Positions 16,852 to 32,079 are shown, counted from the first letter of the stretch. The stretch: 64,000 bases of DNA from Zeimonas sp046347945 (GCA_046347945.1 JAXMFB010000016.1:35656-99655); one strand, 5' to 3'. Made by a program: numbers and translations. Notes: a model not told the origin generated them from the sequence alone.

Positions 16852-17274
16852 TCAGCGTCCGGACATCGAGGTGAACAGCGTCTCGAGCGAAATCGCCAGC
16901 ACCGACATCATCAGTGTCGCGCCGAGAATCAGCGAGGCCATCGCGACCAGCACCGCGGGCCACCCGCTCGCCGAGCTTCGCGCTGAGCGGGGATTGTGCT
17001 TCGCGTCCCACTTCGCATCGGGCGTCAGGCAGATGACGATCGCCTCGAGCATCGCCGCCAGTGCGACGGCCGCGGCAAAAAAGAAGCCGGGATGCCGGTA
17101 CCACGGGTCGGCCCGCAGCGCGATCGCCATCGCCGGCATCGACAGCAGCGGGTAGATCCACCACCAGCGCGCGCCCAGATACAGGCGATGCGCGCCGACG
17201 GAACCGGCGATCAGCGCCAACGCGCCGGCGAGGGTCTTCGAGCGATGCGGAGCGACAGTGTCGAGGGCGGTCAT
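16852..17274 (-). CDS. TM2-domain membrane protein
   Basis: 140 aa. The TM2 signature lies near the N-terminus: KTLAGALALIAGSVGAHRLYLG, with the G-x-x-G-x-H-R-x-Y-L-G core that forms the turn between two helices; a tryptophan-rich segment follows. At least four hydrophobic segments in total. Function is unknown for bacterial TM2 proteins. Divergent from uvrA across a 99-bp intergenic region and the first gene of the minus-strand run toward recG. Confidence 0.8.
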   Translation of the reverse strand: MTALDTVAPHRSKTLAGALALIAGSVGAHRLYLGARWWWIYPLLSMPAMAIALRADPWYRHPGFFFAAAVALAAMLEAIVICLTPDAKWDAKHNPRSARSSASGWPAVLVAMASLILGATLMMSVLAISLETLFTSMSGR

Positions 17275-17373
17275 CGGCGGGTTCCCGGCGCAGGTCAGGC
17301 ACCATTGTCCGACATCCGGAGGCGATGCTGATAGACTGGGCCGGCCCTCCTTCCCGCATCACCCGACGACCCC

Positions 17374-23719
<6,346 letters not shown>

Positions 23720-23767
23720 TCGCAACGTCGGGCCCGGCCCCCCGGCTCGCTCACGGACGAACGCACC

Positions 23768-24112
23768 ATGTACGAAGCCCGCTCGCACCCGCCGATTCCG
23801 CGCCGGCGTTTCGTCCGGCGCATGGTGCGCCACGCGGCTGCCGCGCTCGCGCTGCTGGGGGTTTCGCTCGCGGTCGGCATGGCAGGCTACGAGCACTTCG
23901 AGCGGCTGCCCTGGCGCGATGCGTTCCTGAACTCCGCGATGCTGATGGGCGGCATGGGGCCCGTGGACGCCCCGCGCACCGATGCAGGCAAGCTGTTCGC
24001 CGGGCTCTACGCGCTATACGCCGGGCTGGTGTTCCTGGTCGCCGCGGGCCTGCTCTTCGCGCCGGTCGTGCACCGCCTGTTGCACAGGTTCCACTGGGAG
24101 CAGGATCGGTAG
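23768..24112 (+). CDS. Small membrane protein with two helices and a channel-like loop
   Basis: 114 aa, no family named with confidence. Helix 1 (about residues 23-40), then a loop with FLNSAMLMGGMGPVD, then helix 2 (about residues 78-100) and a basic His-rich tail. The two-helix layout with a Gly-rich re-entrant-like segment resembles a degenerate potassium-channel pore module, but the canonical TVGYG filter is absent. Starts 48 bp after uvrA and has no obvious partner. Function unknown. Confidence 0.65.
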   Translation: MYEARSHPPIPRRRFVRRMVRHAAAALALLGVSLAVGMAGYEHFERLPWRDAFLNSAMLMGGMGPVDAPRTDAGKLFAGLYALYAGLVFLVAAGLLFAPVVHRLLHRFHWEQDR

Positions 24113-24194
24113 GTATCCCCGCTGAACGACCGGGGCCTGCGACAGCCCAAGGCGCGGGGCCTTGCGCCTGCGAACCGCTGCCCAGGGGCTCTGT

Positions 24195-24213
24195 TCCGGA
24201 GCGCCGCTCCGGA
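24195..24213. other. Short inverted repeat between two genes
   Basis: TCCGGAGC - GCC - GCTCCGGA, an 8-bp perfect stem with a 3-nt loop, lies after the small membrane protein gene and before the methyltransferase gene. It could act as a terminator, but no T-run follows, so this is a weak call. Confidence 0.35.
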
Positions 24214-24290
24214 GCGATACTGCGACGGTGCCCTGCGATCGATCCGCACGGCGCGCCATCGATTCGCGGGCAGAACCGAAGGAGGTCGCC

Positions 24291-25124
24291 ATGTCGCTTC
24301 CTGCCTATGCGATGAATCTTTCGAGCTTCCCCGAGATCTACGAGCGCTGCCTCGTGGGTCCGCTGTTCCGGCCGTGGGCCGAAACAATCCTGGACGACGT
24401 GGGCCTGGCCCCGGGCGACCGCGTCCTCGACGTCGCCTGCGGGACCGGTGTGGTGGCCCGCCTGGCCGCCGAACGCCTGGGCGAGGCCGTGCGCGTCGTC
24501 GGCATCGACGTCAGCCCGGCGATGATCGCAGTCGCCCGCGCGACTGCCCCCGACATCGACTGGCGCGAGGGCGACGCCTGCGCGCTGCCGCTTCGCGACG
24601 GCGAGAAGTTCGACGTCGTCGTCTGCCAGCAGGGCATGCAGTTCTTCGCTGACAAGGCCACCGCCGCGCGCGAGATCCGGCGCGCGCTGGCCGCCGGCGG
24701 CAGGTTCGCCGTCGCGACCTGGCGCCCCGAGGAGGAGGTCCCGCTGTTCCACGCGCTGCATCGGGTCGCGGAACGGCATCTGGGCAGCTTCGTCGACCAG
24801 CGCCATGGTTTCGGCGACGCCGACGCGCTTCGATCCCTGCTCGCCGGCGCAGGCCTGGGCGAGGTCCGCGTCAGGACGCTGACGCGGACCGTTCGCTTCG
24901 ACGATCCTGACGTGTTCGCGCGCTTGAACGCGACTGCGCTCGTGGGCATGAGCCCCGCCTCGCGGCAGATGGACGACGCGCAACGCGCGAAGACCGTCGA
25001 GGCGATCGTCGGCGACAGCGCCGAAGCGCTGTCGCCCCACGTCGCCGACGGGCGGCTCGCATTCGAGATCGCGACCAACCTGGCCACGGGCCCGGGGGTG
25101 AGCCGAACCGTCAGCCGCGCGTGA
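24291..25124 (+). CDS. Class I SAM-dependent methyltransferase
   Basis: 277 aa from ATG 24291, which has a GGAGG ribosome site; the open frame extends upstream without support. SAM-binding motif I is VLDVACGTGVVARLA, motif II VVGIDVSPAMI, and a third segment around GDACALPLRDGEKFDVVVCQQ. Resembles UbiE/Methyltransf_11 small-molecule enzymes; acceptor unknown. It ends convergently with another methyltransferase gene, with a 14-bp overlap of the coding ends. The two enzymes are both class I but clearly different in sequence, so they are not a recent duplication. Confidence 0.87.
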   Translation: MSLPAYAMNLSSFPEIYERCLVGPLFRPWAETILDDVGLAPGDRVLDVACGTGVVARLAAERLGEAVRVVGIDVSPAMIAVARATAPDIDWREGDACALPLRDGEKFDVVVCQQGMQFFADKATAAREIRRALAAGGRFAVATWRPEEEVPLFHALHRVAERHLGSFVDQRHGFGDADALRSLLAGAGLGEVRVRTLTRTVRFDDPDVFARLNATALVGMSPASRQMDDAQRAKTVEAIVGDSAEALSPHVADGRLAFEIATNLATGPGVSRTVSRA

Positions 25125-25962
25125 TCACGATTTCGAGGTACTCGCCCGGCACGACCATGGTGCCGTCTCCGGAGCGGTTGAACCGGCCGATCAGCGCGAG
25201 GACGTCTGCCTGCAGGGCGGCCTGCCCCTCGGCATCGAGCGCGCCGAACGCCTTGAGCACCGGGCCATACCAGGTGCGGAAGACCTCGAGCCAGTGCTCG
25301 GGCGTGCGATAGCGGAACACGTAGTTCCGCTGCGACGACGCGATCGAGGTCGCCTGCCGCCCGAACAACTCGGAGATCCGGTCGCGGGTGCCCCAGAGGG
25401 CCGGCGACGACGCGCCCGCCGGCGGGGGAACGTGCTTGCCGATCGTCTTGAACAACTGGCCGATGAAGCCCTCGGGCGTCCAGTTGGCGAGGCCGATCTT
25501 GCCGCCGGGCCGGCAGACGCGAACCATCTCGGCCGCGGCGCGCGGCTGGTCCGGCGTGAACATCACGCCGAAGGTCGAGACGACCGCATCGAAACTGCCG
25601 TCCGGGAACGGCAGCGCCTCGGCGTCGGCTTCGCGAAACGTCATCGCGAGCCGATCGGCCGCGGCCCGCTCGCGGGCGCGCTCGAGCAGTGCGGGCACGT
25701 AGTCGGTGGCGACCACGTCGCACCAGCGGCGCGCCGCGGCCAGGGAAACGTTGCCGTTGCCGGCGGCGACGTCGAGCACCTTGCTCCCGGCGCGAAGATC
25801 GAGCGCTTCGCAGAGGTCCTCGCCGACGATCTGCAGCGTGGTCCCGATGAGCGCATAATCGCCCGACGACCATGCTGCCTGCTGCCGCGACTTGATCGCC
25901 GCGAGGTCTGCCTGCGGGGCCGGCTGGCGGCTCGGGTGGATGGTGGTGGTGGCTGCGTCCAT
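25111..25962 (-). CDS. Class I SAM-dependent methyltransferase
   Basis: 283 aa from the ATG at 25962, preceded by GGAG; upstream open frame is not coding. Motif I is VLDVAAGNGNVSLAAA, followed by ATDYVPALLERA (motif II) and ADAEALPFPDGSFDAVVS (motif III), typical of Methyltransf_11. The substrate cannot be read. Its start is divergent from the BTAD regulator gene across ~116 bp, an arrangement in which the regulator often controls the divergent gene. Confidence 0.87.
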   Translation of the reverse strand: MDAATTTIHPSRQPAPQADLAAIKSRQQAAWSSGDYALIGTTLQIVGEDLCEALDLRAGSKVLDVAAGNGNVSLAAARRWCDVVATDYVPALLERARERAAADRLAMTFREADAEALPFPDGSFDAVVSTFGVMFTPDQPRAAAEMVRVCRPGGKIGLANWTPEGFIGQLFKTIGKHVPPPAGASSPALWGTRDRISELFGRQATSIASSQRNYVFRYRTPEHWLEVFRTWYGPVLKAFGALDAEGQAALQADVLALIGRFNRSGDGTMVVPGEYLEIVITRG

Positions 25963-26078
25963 GTCATTGGCTCCGTCGAATCCTGCGACATTCCGCCTCG
26001 CGGTTGCGATGGCGGGGTTCCTGCGGTCCGGCCGCGTGCGCGAACCCTGACCGACGGTCTCGACGATAGGCGCCAGGC

Positions 26079-28133
26079 GTGGATTCGAACGTGGTAACCG
26101 GCGTGGAAATGCCCTTCGGATCCGGTCGAACCGATGCCACGGACAGCGCGCGGCCGATCCGGATGCGGCTGTTCGGCCCCATCGCGATCTGGCGCGACGG
26201 GCGGGAGCTGGCCCTGCCCGCTTCCAGGAAGGTGCGCGCGCTGCTCGCCTATCTTGCGCTGGCGCAGCGAGCCGAGACGCGCAGCCGCCTCTGCGAGTTG
26301 CTATGGGAAGCGCCCAGCGATCCGCGCGGCGAGCTGCGCTGGTGCCTGAGCAAGATTCGCGGCCTCGTCGACGACGGCGAGCGCCGGCGCGTGCAGACGC
26401 GCGCAGACACCGTGTCCCTCGATCTTGCCGACTGCCTGGTCGACGCGATCGAGGTCGCGAAGGCGGCAGGGCCGGGCGCCGAGGCGCTCGATCGGTCGGG
26501 TCGGCAACGCCTGTGCGAGCTGATCGGCGGCGACTTTCTCGAGGGGCTCGAAGTCGACCGAAGCCCGGTCTTCGACGGATGGCTCGCTGCACAGCGGCGA
26601 CGCTTCCGCGACCTGCACGCGGGGCTGCTGGCGCGTCTCGCCGACGAAGCGCCCGGCGACGAAGCGTTCACCTGGCTCGACAGGCTGCTGCGGCTGTCGC
26701 CGTTCGACGCGCGCGCCCACGAGGCGATGTTGGCCGCGCTCGCGCGCCGCGGCCGGATGCGCGAGGGCGAGGAGCACCTGGCCGCGGCCGTGCGCCTGTT
26801 CGAGGCCGAGGGCCTCGACTGCACGCCGCTGCGCGACGCATGGCGCGCCGCCCGCGCCCGTGCGGGGGGCCCGCCAGGCGCCGGGGCCGGTTCGCTGCTG
26901 CTGCCGGCGCAGCCCGCCGAGGCGATCGACATCGCCGCGGCCGCGCAGCGCCGGGCCTCGCTGGCCGTGATGCCCTTCGTCGACGAATCGGCCGCGAGCG
27001 GTACGCGCGGCGGAACCGCCGGCGCGCTCGTGCACGACGTCATCACGCGGCTCGCGAAGCTGCGCAGCCTGTTCGTCATCGCGCAGGGAACGGTGTTCGC
27101 GCTGCACGAGCGTCTCGTCTCGCCACAAGACGCGGGCCGGCTGCTCGACGTCGATTACATCGCCAGCGGGTCGGTGCGGCACGACGCGGATCGGCTGTCG
27201 GTATCGGTCGAACTGGCCGAGACGCGCAGCGCCCGCATCGTCTGGGCGGAGATCTTCGACCACCGCGCAGACGATGCGCTGCTCGTCCTCGACGAGATCG
27301 GCAACCGGATCGTCGCGTCGATTGCCAGCGAGATCGAGACCATCGAGCGCAACCGCGCGATCCTCAAGCCGCCCGACTCGCTCGACGCGTGGGAGGCGCA
27401 CCATCGCGGTCTCTGGCACATGTACCGCTTCAGCAAGGCCGACAACGAGCACGCCAGGCATTTCTTCGAGACCGCCGTGCGCCTCGACCCGACCTTCGCT
27501 CGAGCCTGGGCCGGCCTGTCGTTCACGCACTTCCAGAACGCCTTCCAGCGCTGGACCGACCGCGAGCACGAGATCGAGCGGGCCCTGGAGACCGCCGGCC
27601 AGAGCCTCCTGGCCGACGATCGCGACCCGGCCGCACACTGGGCGATGGGCCGGGCGCTGTGGCTGCGCGACGAACACGGCCTGTCGGTCGTCGAGCTCGA
27701 ACAGGCGATCGACCTCAGCCCGAACTTCGCGCTGGGTCACTACACGCTCGCGTTCGTCCACTCGCAGTCGGGTGACCCGCTGGCCGCGATCACCTCGGCC
27801 GACCAGTCGCGCCACCTCAGTCCGTTCGACCCGCTGCTGTTCGGGATGCTGGGCGCGCGCGCGATGGCGCTGGTGCGGCTGGGCCGATTCGACGAAGCGG
27901 CCGGATGGGCCACCAAGGCGGCGGCGCGACCCAATGCGCACGCGCACATCCTCGCGATCGCGGCCTTCACGCTGGCTCTGGCCGGCTCGCTCGACGAAGC
28001 CCGGAAGCTCGCCGCGGCGATTCGCCGGGCGATCCCGCGCTACGGCATTGCCGACTTTCTCGCCGCGTTCCACTTCGAGCCGCACGGCGCAGCGCTCTTC
28101 CGCGAGGGTGCGCGGCGCCTCGGGATGACGTGA
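26079..28133 (+). CDS. BTAD-domain (SARP-like) transcriptional regulator with TPR region
   Basis: 684 aa. N-terminal winged-helix of OmpR/SARP type (RMRLFGPIAIWRDGRELALPASRKVRALLAYLAL), a bacterial transcriptional activation domain at about residues 115-250, then a segment starting SLAVMPFVDES that resembles the TolB-like linker seen in adenylate-cyclase-type BTAD proteins, then C-terminal TPR-like repeats. No cyclase or kinase domain follows. The GTG at 26079 is the longest start; ATGs at 26109 and 26163 are alternatives, the last one just before the HTH. Likely a cytosolic ligand- or protein-responsive activator of the divergent methyltransferase and/or the downstream VOC gene (inference from position). 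Confidence 0.82.
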   Translation: MDSNVVTGVEMPFGSGRTDATDSARPIRMRLFGPIAIWRDGRELALPASRKVRALLAYLALAQRAETRSRLCELLWEAPSDPRGELRWCLSKIRGLVDDGERRRVQTRADTVSLDLADCLVDAIEVAKAAGPGAEALDRSGRQRLCELIGGDFLEGLEVDRSPVFDGWLAAQRRRFRDLHAGLLARLADEAPGDEAFTWLDRLLRLSPFDARAHEAMLAALARRGRMREGEEHLAAAVRLFEAEGLDCTPLRDAWRAARARAGGPPGAGAGSLLLPAQPAEAIDIAAAAQRRASLAVMPFVDESAASGTRGGTAGALVHDVITRLAKLRSLFVIAQGTVFALHERLVSPQDAGRLLDVDYIASGSVRHDADRLSVSVELAETRSARIVWAEIFDHRADDALLVLDEIGNRIVASIASEIETIERNRAILKPPDSLDAWEAHHRGLWHMYRFSKADNEHARHFFETAVRLDPTFARAWAGLSFTHFQNAFQRWTDREHEIERALETAGQSLLADDRDPAAHWAMGRALWLRDEHGLSVVELEQAIDLSPNFALGHYTLAFVHSQSGDPLAAITSADQSRHLSPFDPLLFGMLGARAMALVRLGRFDEAAGWATKAAARPNAHAHILAIAAFTLALAGSLDEARKLAAAIRRAIPRYGIADFLAAFHFEPHGAALFREGARRLGMT

Positions 28134-28201
28134 CGCGCGGCGATGCCCCGAATCCACCACGCCCGGGCGCGCGGCGTCCGGCACCACGAAGGAGCGACAC
28201 C

Positions 28202-28576
28202 ATGACACGCAACCCGGTGGGCTGGTTCGAGATCTACGTGCAGGACATGGAACGCGCCCGACGCTTCTACGAGACGGTGTTCAGGGCGACATTGCAGAAG
28301 CTGCACAGCCCCGGCCCCCACGAGATGTGGGCGTTCCCGATGGCGGCCGACGCGGGAGGCGCGTCGGGCGCACTGATCAGGATGCCGGGTGTCGGTTCGG
28401 GCGGCGGCGGGACGATGGTGTACTTCAGCTGTGCCGACTGCGCCGACGAGGCGGGCCGCGTGGTTCAGGCCGGCGGCCGCATCGAGAACCCCAAGATGTC
28501 GATCGGAGAGTACGGCTTCGTCGCGCACGCGATCGACACCGAGGGGAACATGTTCGGGCTCCACTCGATGCAGTGA
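28202..28576 (+). CDS. VOC (glyoxalase/bleomycin resistance) family protein
   Basis: 124 aa from ATG 28202 with a GAAGGAG ribosome site. Single VOC module of two beta-alpha-beta-beta-beta repeats: starts VGWFEIYVQDMERARRFYETVF and ends GFVAHAIDTEGNMFGLHS, where the D-T-E-G-N-x-F-G-L-H ending is the family signature. Similar to the small YdhR/PhnB-like enzymes often found next to BTAD or sigma-factor regulators. Specific activity unknown. 68 bp downstream of the regulator gene. Confidence 0.87.
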   Translation: MTRNPVGWFEIYVQDMERARRFYETVFRATLQKLHSPGPHEMWAFPMAADAGGASGALIRMPGVGSGGGGTMVYFSCADCADEAGRVVQAGGRIENPKMSIGEYGFVAHAIDTEGNMFGLHSMQ

Positions 28577-28624
28577 CGCGCACCGGCCCCGCGAGGGCAG
28601 ACGGCGCGCGCGACCCGGCCCGCG

Positions 28625-29281
28625 TCAGGCCTTCCTGAACGTGCTCAGCTTGATCCCTTCGCGCGCAATCGCCGCGGCGACCGCCGGGTGCGCGGCGACA
28701 CGATCGACGTAAGCCCTGTAAGTCGGCAGCGAATCGGGGTCGATGCCCGCGAAGCCGCCCCAGCGCAGCAGCGTCAGCGCGTAGGCGTCGTGGAACGCCA
28801 GGCGCTCGCCGAACCAGTAGGGGTTCGCCGACGCGATCCAGCCCTGGATTCGTTCGAGCTGGGTGCGATACAGCGCCGCGTTGAAGCGCTTGAGCTCGGC
28901 CATGGTCGCCTCGCCGTCGCAGAACCTGTCCGGCATGAACACGTGCGTGAAGGTCGTGTGCACCGTGTTGTTCATCCACAGGAACTGCGACATCGCCTGC
29001 GCGCGCGCCCACGACTCGGCGGGCAGCAGTCCCACCTGCGGAAAGCGCCGATCGAGGTAGTCGCAGATCGCGACGATCTGCGACAACGGCTTGCCGTCGA
29101 CGACCAGCGTCGGCACCTGCGCGTTCGGGTTGATCGCCAAGTACTCGGGCGTGCGCTGTTCGCCCTTGTGCAGCTTCAGCGGGCGCGGCACGAAGTCCTC
29201 GCCTGTCGCGGCCTTGATCGCCTCGAGCGCGACGTGCGGAACGAACGAGCAGGCGCCGGGCCCGTAGTGCAATTCGAGCAT
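28625..29281 (-). CDS. Glutathione S-transferase family protein
   Basis: 218 aa from ATG 29281 (LELHYGPGACSFVPHVALE); an alternative ATG at 29317 would add 12 residues. The N-terminal thioredoxin-like domain has the cis-proline motif NAQVPTLV and the glutathione-binding PLSQIVAICDYLD; the C-terminal helical domain ends with FHDAYALTLLRWG. The YGPGACSFVPH start resembles beta-class GSTs, in which a Cys near residue 10 binds glutathione. Divergent from the RraA-like gene, 74 bp apart. Confidence 0.88.
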   Translation of the reverse strand: MLELHYGPGACSFVPHVALEAIKAATGEDFVPRPLKLHKGEQRTPEYLAINPNAQVPTLVVDGKPLSQIVAICDYLDRRFPQVGLLPAESWARAQAMSQFLWMNNTVHTTFTHVFMPDRFCDGEATMAELKRFNAALYRTQLERIQGWIASANPYWFGERLAFHDAYALTLLRWGGFAGIDPDSLPTYRAYVDRVAAHPAVAAAIAREGIKLSTFRKA

Positions 29282-29355
29282 CGAGAGGAACTCCCGTTTC
29301 GGATGGATCGGAACCATCGAGTATACGATTGCGTCTCCCGACTCCAGGAATCGCC

Positions 29356-30060
29356 ATGAGCCTCGACCCCTCCGTCATCGACGCCCTCTCGGGCGTCTCG
29401 ACCGCCACGCTGACCACCGTGCTGCTGAAGAAGGGGCTGCGCAACGTCTGGATGCGAGGCACGCGGCCGTTGCGGCCCGGCCAGCCGCGGCTCGTCGGCC
29501 GCGCGTTCACGCTGCGCTTCGTGCCGGCGCGCGAAGACCTCGCGACGCCCGAATCCTGGGGGTCGCCGATCTCCACGCGCGCGGCGATCGAAGCGATGCC
29601 GGCCGGCTGCATCGCGGTCGTCGACGCGATGGGCGTCACCGATGCGGGCATCTTCGGCGACATCCTGTGCGCACGGATGAAGAAGCGCGGCGTTGCGGCG
29701 CTGGTCACCGACGGCGTCGTGCGCGACGGGGCGGGCGTCCTGGGCACCGGACTGCCGGTCTGGTGCCAGGGCGTTGCCGCGCCGGCGTCGGTCGCGGGCC
29801 TGACCTTCGTGGCCTGGCAGCAACCGATCGGCTGCGGCGGCGTCGCGGTCTTTCCCGACGACGTCGTGGTGGTCGACGACGACGGCGCCGTGCTGATCCC
29901 AGCGGCGCTGCTCGAACAGGTCATCCCGGTCGCCGTCGAGCAGGAGCGGCTCGAGGGCTGGATCATGGGTGAAGTGGAGCGCGGCGTCGAACTCCCGGGC
30001 CTGTACCCGCCCGACGAGACGAACCGTGCCCGCTACGAGGCGACGAAGTCTCGCTCCTGA
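29356..30060 (+). CDS. RraA/HMG-aldolase family protein
   Basis: 234 aa from ATG 29356, preceded by CAGGAA. The family core is present: GRAFTLRFVP, a TRAAIEAMPAGCIAVVDAMGVTDAGIFGDILC block, and GVAALVTDGVVRDG, which contains the D-G-x-x-R-D metal/substrate motif. Members include RraA-like proteins and 4-hydroxy-4-methyl-2-oxoglutarate/oxaloacetate aldolases; the preserved D-G-V-V-R-D motif favours an aldolase/decarboxylase role, but the true substrate is not determined. Stands alone between the GST and ferritin-like genes. Confidence 0.85.
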   Translation: MSLDPSVIDALSGVSTATLTTVLLKKGLRNVWMRGTRPLRPGQPRLVGRAFTLRFVPAREDLATPESWGSPISTRAAIEAMPAGCIAVVDAMGVTDAGIFGDILCARMKKRGVAALVTDGVVRDGAGVLGTGLPVWCQGVAAPASVAGLTFVAWQQPIGCGGVAVFPDDVVVVDDDGAVLIPAALLEQVIPVAVEQERLEGWIMGEVERGVELPGLYPPDETNRARYEATKSRS

Positions 30061-30115
30061 GGGCGCGGGCCGCGCGGGGGCTTCGGTGCGCACATCGGCG
30101 CGCGCGAGGCCTGCG

Positions 30116-30129
30116 TTGACCTGCATCAA
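30116..30129 (+). promoter_or_regulatory. FNR/ANR-type binding box
   Basis: TTGACCTGCATCAA matches the FNR/ANR consensus TTGAT-N4-ATCAA with one difference. Its centre is about 81 bp before the ATG of the ferritin-like gene at 30204, so a transcription start 41.5 bp downstream would leave a ~40-nt leader. This is a plausible oxygen-responsive activator site. Confidence 0.6.
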
Positions 30130-30203
30130 TGGCCGATCGGCCCGCGGGAGCGAACCTTCCGGATGGCCGGCGCCGCACCGGCGGTCCGGCGCAAGGAGAC
30201 CCG

Positions 30204-30701
30204 ATGAGCTACACCCTGCCGGAATTCCTCGCCCACGCGGTGGCCCTCGAGACCGAGGCCGCCGAACGCTATCTCGAGCTCGCCGACATGATGGAGGCGC
30301 ACCGCAACGACGAGGTCGCCGCGCTGTTCCGCGACATGGTCCACTTCTCGCAGATGCACCGCGACGAGATCAAGGCCCGGATCGGCACGACGGTGCTGCC
30401 CAGGTTGAGGTCGTGGGAATACCGGTGGAGCGCGCCGCCCGAGGCGGGCGGCGACGAGGCGTTCGACTATCTGCTCGACCCGTGGCACGCGCTGCGCTAC
30501 GCGCGCGAGAACGAGGTGCGCGCGATGGAGTACTACAGCTCGGTCGGAAAGCAGTCGACCGATCCCGAAGTGCGGCGCCTGGCCTCCGAGTTCGCCAGCG
30601 AGGAGGCCGACCATGTCGACGCGCTCGACAAGTGGCTTGCGCGCACGCAGCGTCCATCGACGACCTGGGACGCAGACCCCGAGATCTCGCCGCTGCGCTG
30701 A
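30204..30701 (+). CDS. Ferritin-like (rubrerythrin-type) diiron protein
   Basis: 165 aa from ATG 30204 with an AAGGAG ribosome site. Four-helix pattern with carboxylate motifs on successive helices: LETEAAERYLELADMM, FSQMHRDEIK, ARENEVRAMEYY and FASEEADHVDALDK (E-E-x-x-H), consistent with a diiron centre as in rubrerythrins. There is no C-terminal rubredoxin CxxC domain, so it is not a classical rubrerythrin. Possible role in peroxide reduction or iron handling under low oxygen, fitting the FNR-type box upstream. Followed after 25 bp by a flavoprotein. Confidence 0.82.
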   Translation: MSYTLPEFLAHAVALETEAAERYLELADMMEAHRNDEVAALFRDMVHFSQMHRDEIKARIGTTVLPRLRSWEYRWSAPPEAGGDEAFDYLLDPWHALRYARENEVRAMEYYSSVGKQSTDPEVRRLASEFASEEADHVDALDKWLARTQRPSTTWDADPEISPLR

Positions 30702-30726
30702 GTAACCGCAGCGGCCGGGCCGAGCC

Positions 30727-32079
30727 ATGCCCGACGCGCCCGGCACGGCCCCGGCCGCTGCGCCCGTGCAGGTCGCCGACGTCGCGGTGATCGGCGCCGG
30801 GCCTGCCGGCCTGATGGCAGCGGAGGCCGCCAGCGGCGACGGCCTGCGCGTCGACGTCTTCGACGCGATGCCCTCGGCGGCACGCAAGTTCCTGCTCGCC
30901 GGCCGCGGCGGGCTCAACCTCACGCACTCGGAAGCGCTCGACGCGTTCCTGTCGCGCTACGGCGAGCGCCGCGCGCATCTCGAGCCCATCGTGCGCGACT
31001 TCGCCCCTGCCGCGCTGCGCGACTGGGCGGACGGCCTCGGGGTCCACACCTTCGTCGGCTCGTCGGGGCGCGTCTTCCCGGCCGAGATGAAGGCGGCACC
31101 GCTGCTTCGCCGCTGGCTGCACCGGCTGCGCGACGCGGGAGTGAGGTTCCACATGCGGCATCGCTGGATCGGCTGGGGCGAGCCGACCGTGATGCTGACC
31201 GGCAGCGACGACCCGGGCGTCGTCGCCCACGCGCTGAAGATGCGGGCGCCCGATGGCGAGCGGCTGGTGCATGCGCGCGCGGTGGTCCTCGCGCTCGGCG
31301 GCGCGAGCTGGGCGCGCCTGGGCTCCGACGCGGCCTGGGTGCCGCTGCTCGAATCGCGCGGCGCGAAGATCGCGCGGCTGCGCCCGGCGAACTGCGGCTT
31401 CGACGTCGGCACACCGCAGGGCGCGGGGTGGTCGGAACACTTTCGCGTGCGCTTCGCAGGGCATCCGCTGAAGTCGGTCGTCGCCAGCGTCGAAGGCATG
31501 GGGGCAGCCCCTGCGCCGCGCCAGGGCGAATGCGTCGTCACGCGCACGGGCGTCGAGGGAAGCCTGGTCTACGCGTTCTCGGCGTCGCTGCGCGATGCGA
31601 TCGAGGCCCGGGGCTCGGCGACGCTGCGGCTCGACCTCGCTCCGTCGCGCAGCCACGCGCGACTGGCCGCCGAACTGGCGCGACCGCGCGCCGGGCGCTC
31701 GCTCGCCAACCACCTGCGCGTGCGTGCGGGCATCGAAGGCGTCAAGGCGGGACTGCTGCGCGAGTTGCTCGCCGCCGAAGACTTCGCCGATCCCCAACGC
31801 CTGGCGACCGCGATCAAGTCGCTGCCGCTTCGGCTGGTGGCCGCGCGGCCGATCGACGAAGCGATCAGCACCGCGGGCGGCGTCGCGTTCGACTCGCTCG
31901 ACGGAAGGCTGATGCTGCGCGCGCTCCCGGGCGTGTTCTGCGCCGGCGAGATGCTCGACTGGGAGGCGCCGACGGGCGGATACCTGCTGACGGCCTGCTT
32001 CGCGACCGGACGCAAGGCGGGGCGCGCGGCCGCGGACTGGTGCGGCGGGGGCGCCCCGACCGCCGCGAATTCAGGGTGA
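30727..32079 (+). CDS. BaiN/HI0933-like flavoprotein (TIGR03862 type)
   Basis: 450 aa. N-terminal Rossmann FAD motif VADVAVIGAGPAGLMAAEAA, then KFLLAGRGGLNLTHSE, the signature of the HI0933/BaiN oxidoreductase family, and a C-terminal GVFCAGEMLDWEAPTGGYLLTACFATG segment that closes the FAD site. The shorter length and ending fit the TIGR03862 subfamily. Reaction and substrate unknown. Starts 25 bp after the ferritin-like gene; its 3' end overlaps the convergent dioxygenase gene by 9 bp. Confidence 0.87.
   Translation: MPDAPGTAPAAAPVQVADVAVIGAGPAGLMAAEAASGDGLRVDVFDAMPSAARKFLLAGRGGLNLTHSEALDAFLSRYGERRAHLEPIVRDFAPAALRDWADGLGVHTFVGSSGRVFPAEMKAAPLLRRWLHRLRDAGVRFHMRHRWIGWGEPTVMLTGSDDPGVVAHALKMRAPDGERLVHARAVVLALGGASWARLGSDAAWVPLLESRGAKIARLRPANCGFDVGTPQGAGWSEHFRVRFAGHPLKSVVASVEGMGAAPAPRQGECVVTRTGVEGSLVYAFSASLRDAIEARGSATLRLDLAPSRSHARLAAELARPRAGRSLANHLRVRAGIEGVKAGLLRELLAAEDFADPQRLATAIKSLPLRLVAARPIDEAISTAGGVAFDSLDGRLMLRALPGVFCAGEMLDWEAPTGGYLLTACFATGRKAGRAAADWCGGGAPTAANSG

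Noticed and set aside
29356..30060. Naming the RraA-like protein as a ribonuclease E inhibitor
   Set aside because: Most RraA-family proteins in such contexts are aldolases/decarboxylases, and the catalytic D-G-x-x-R-D motif is intact.
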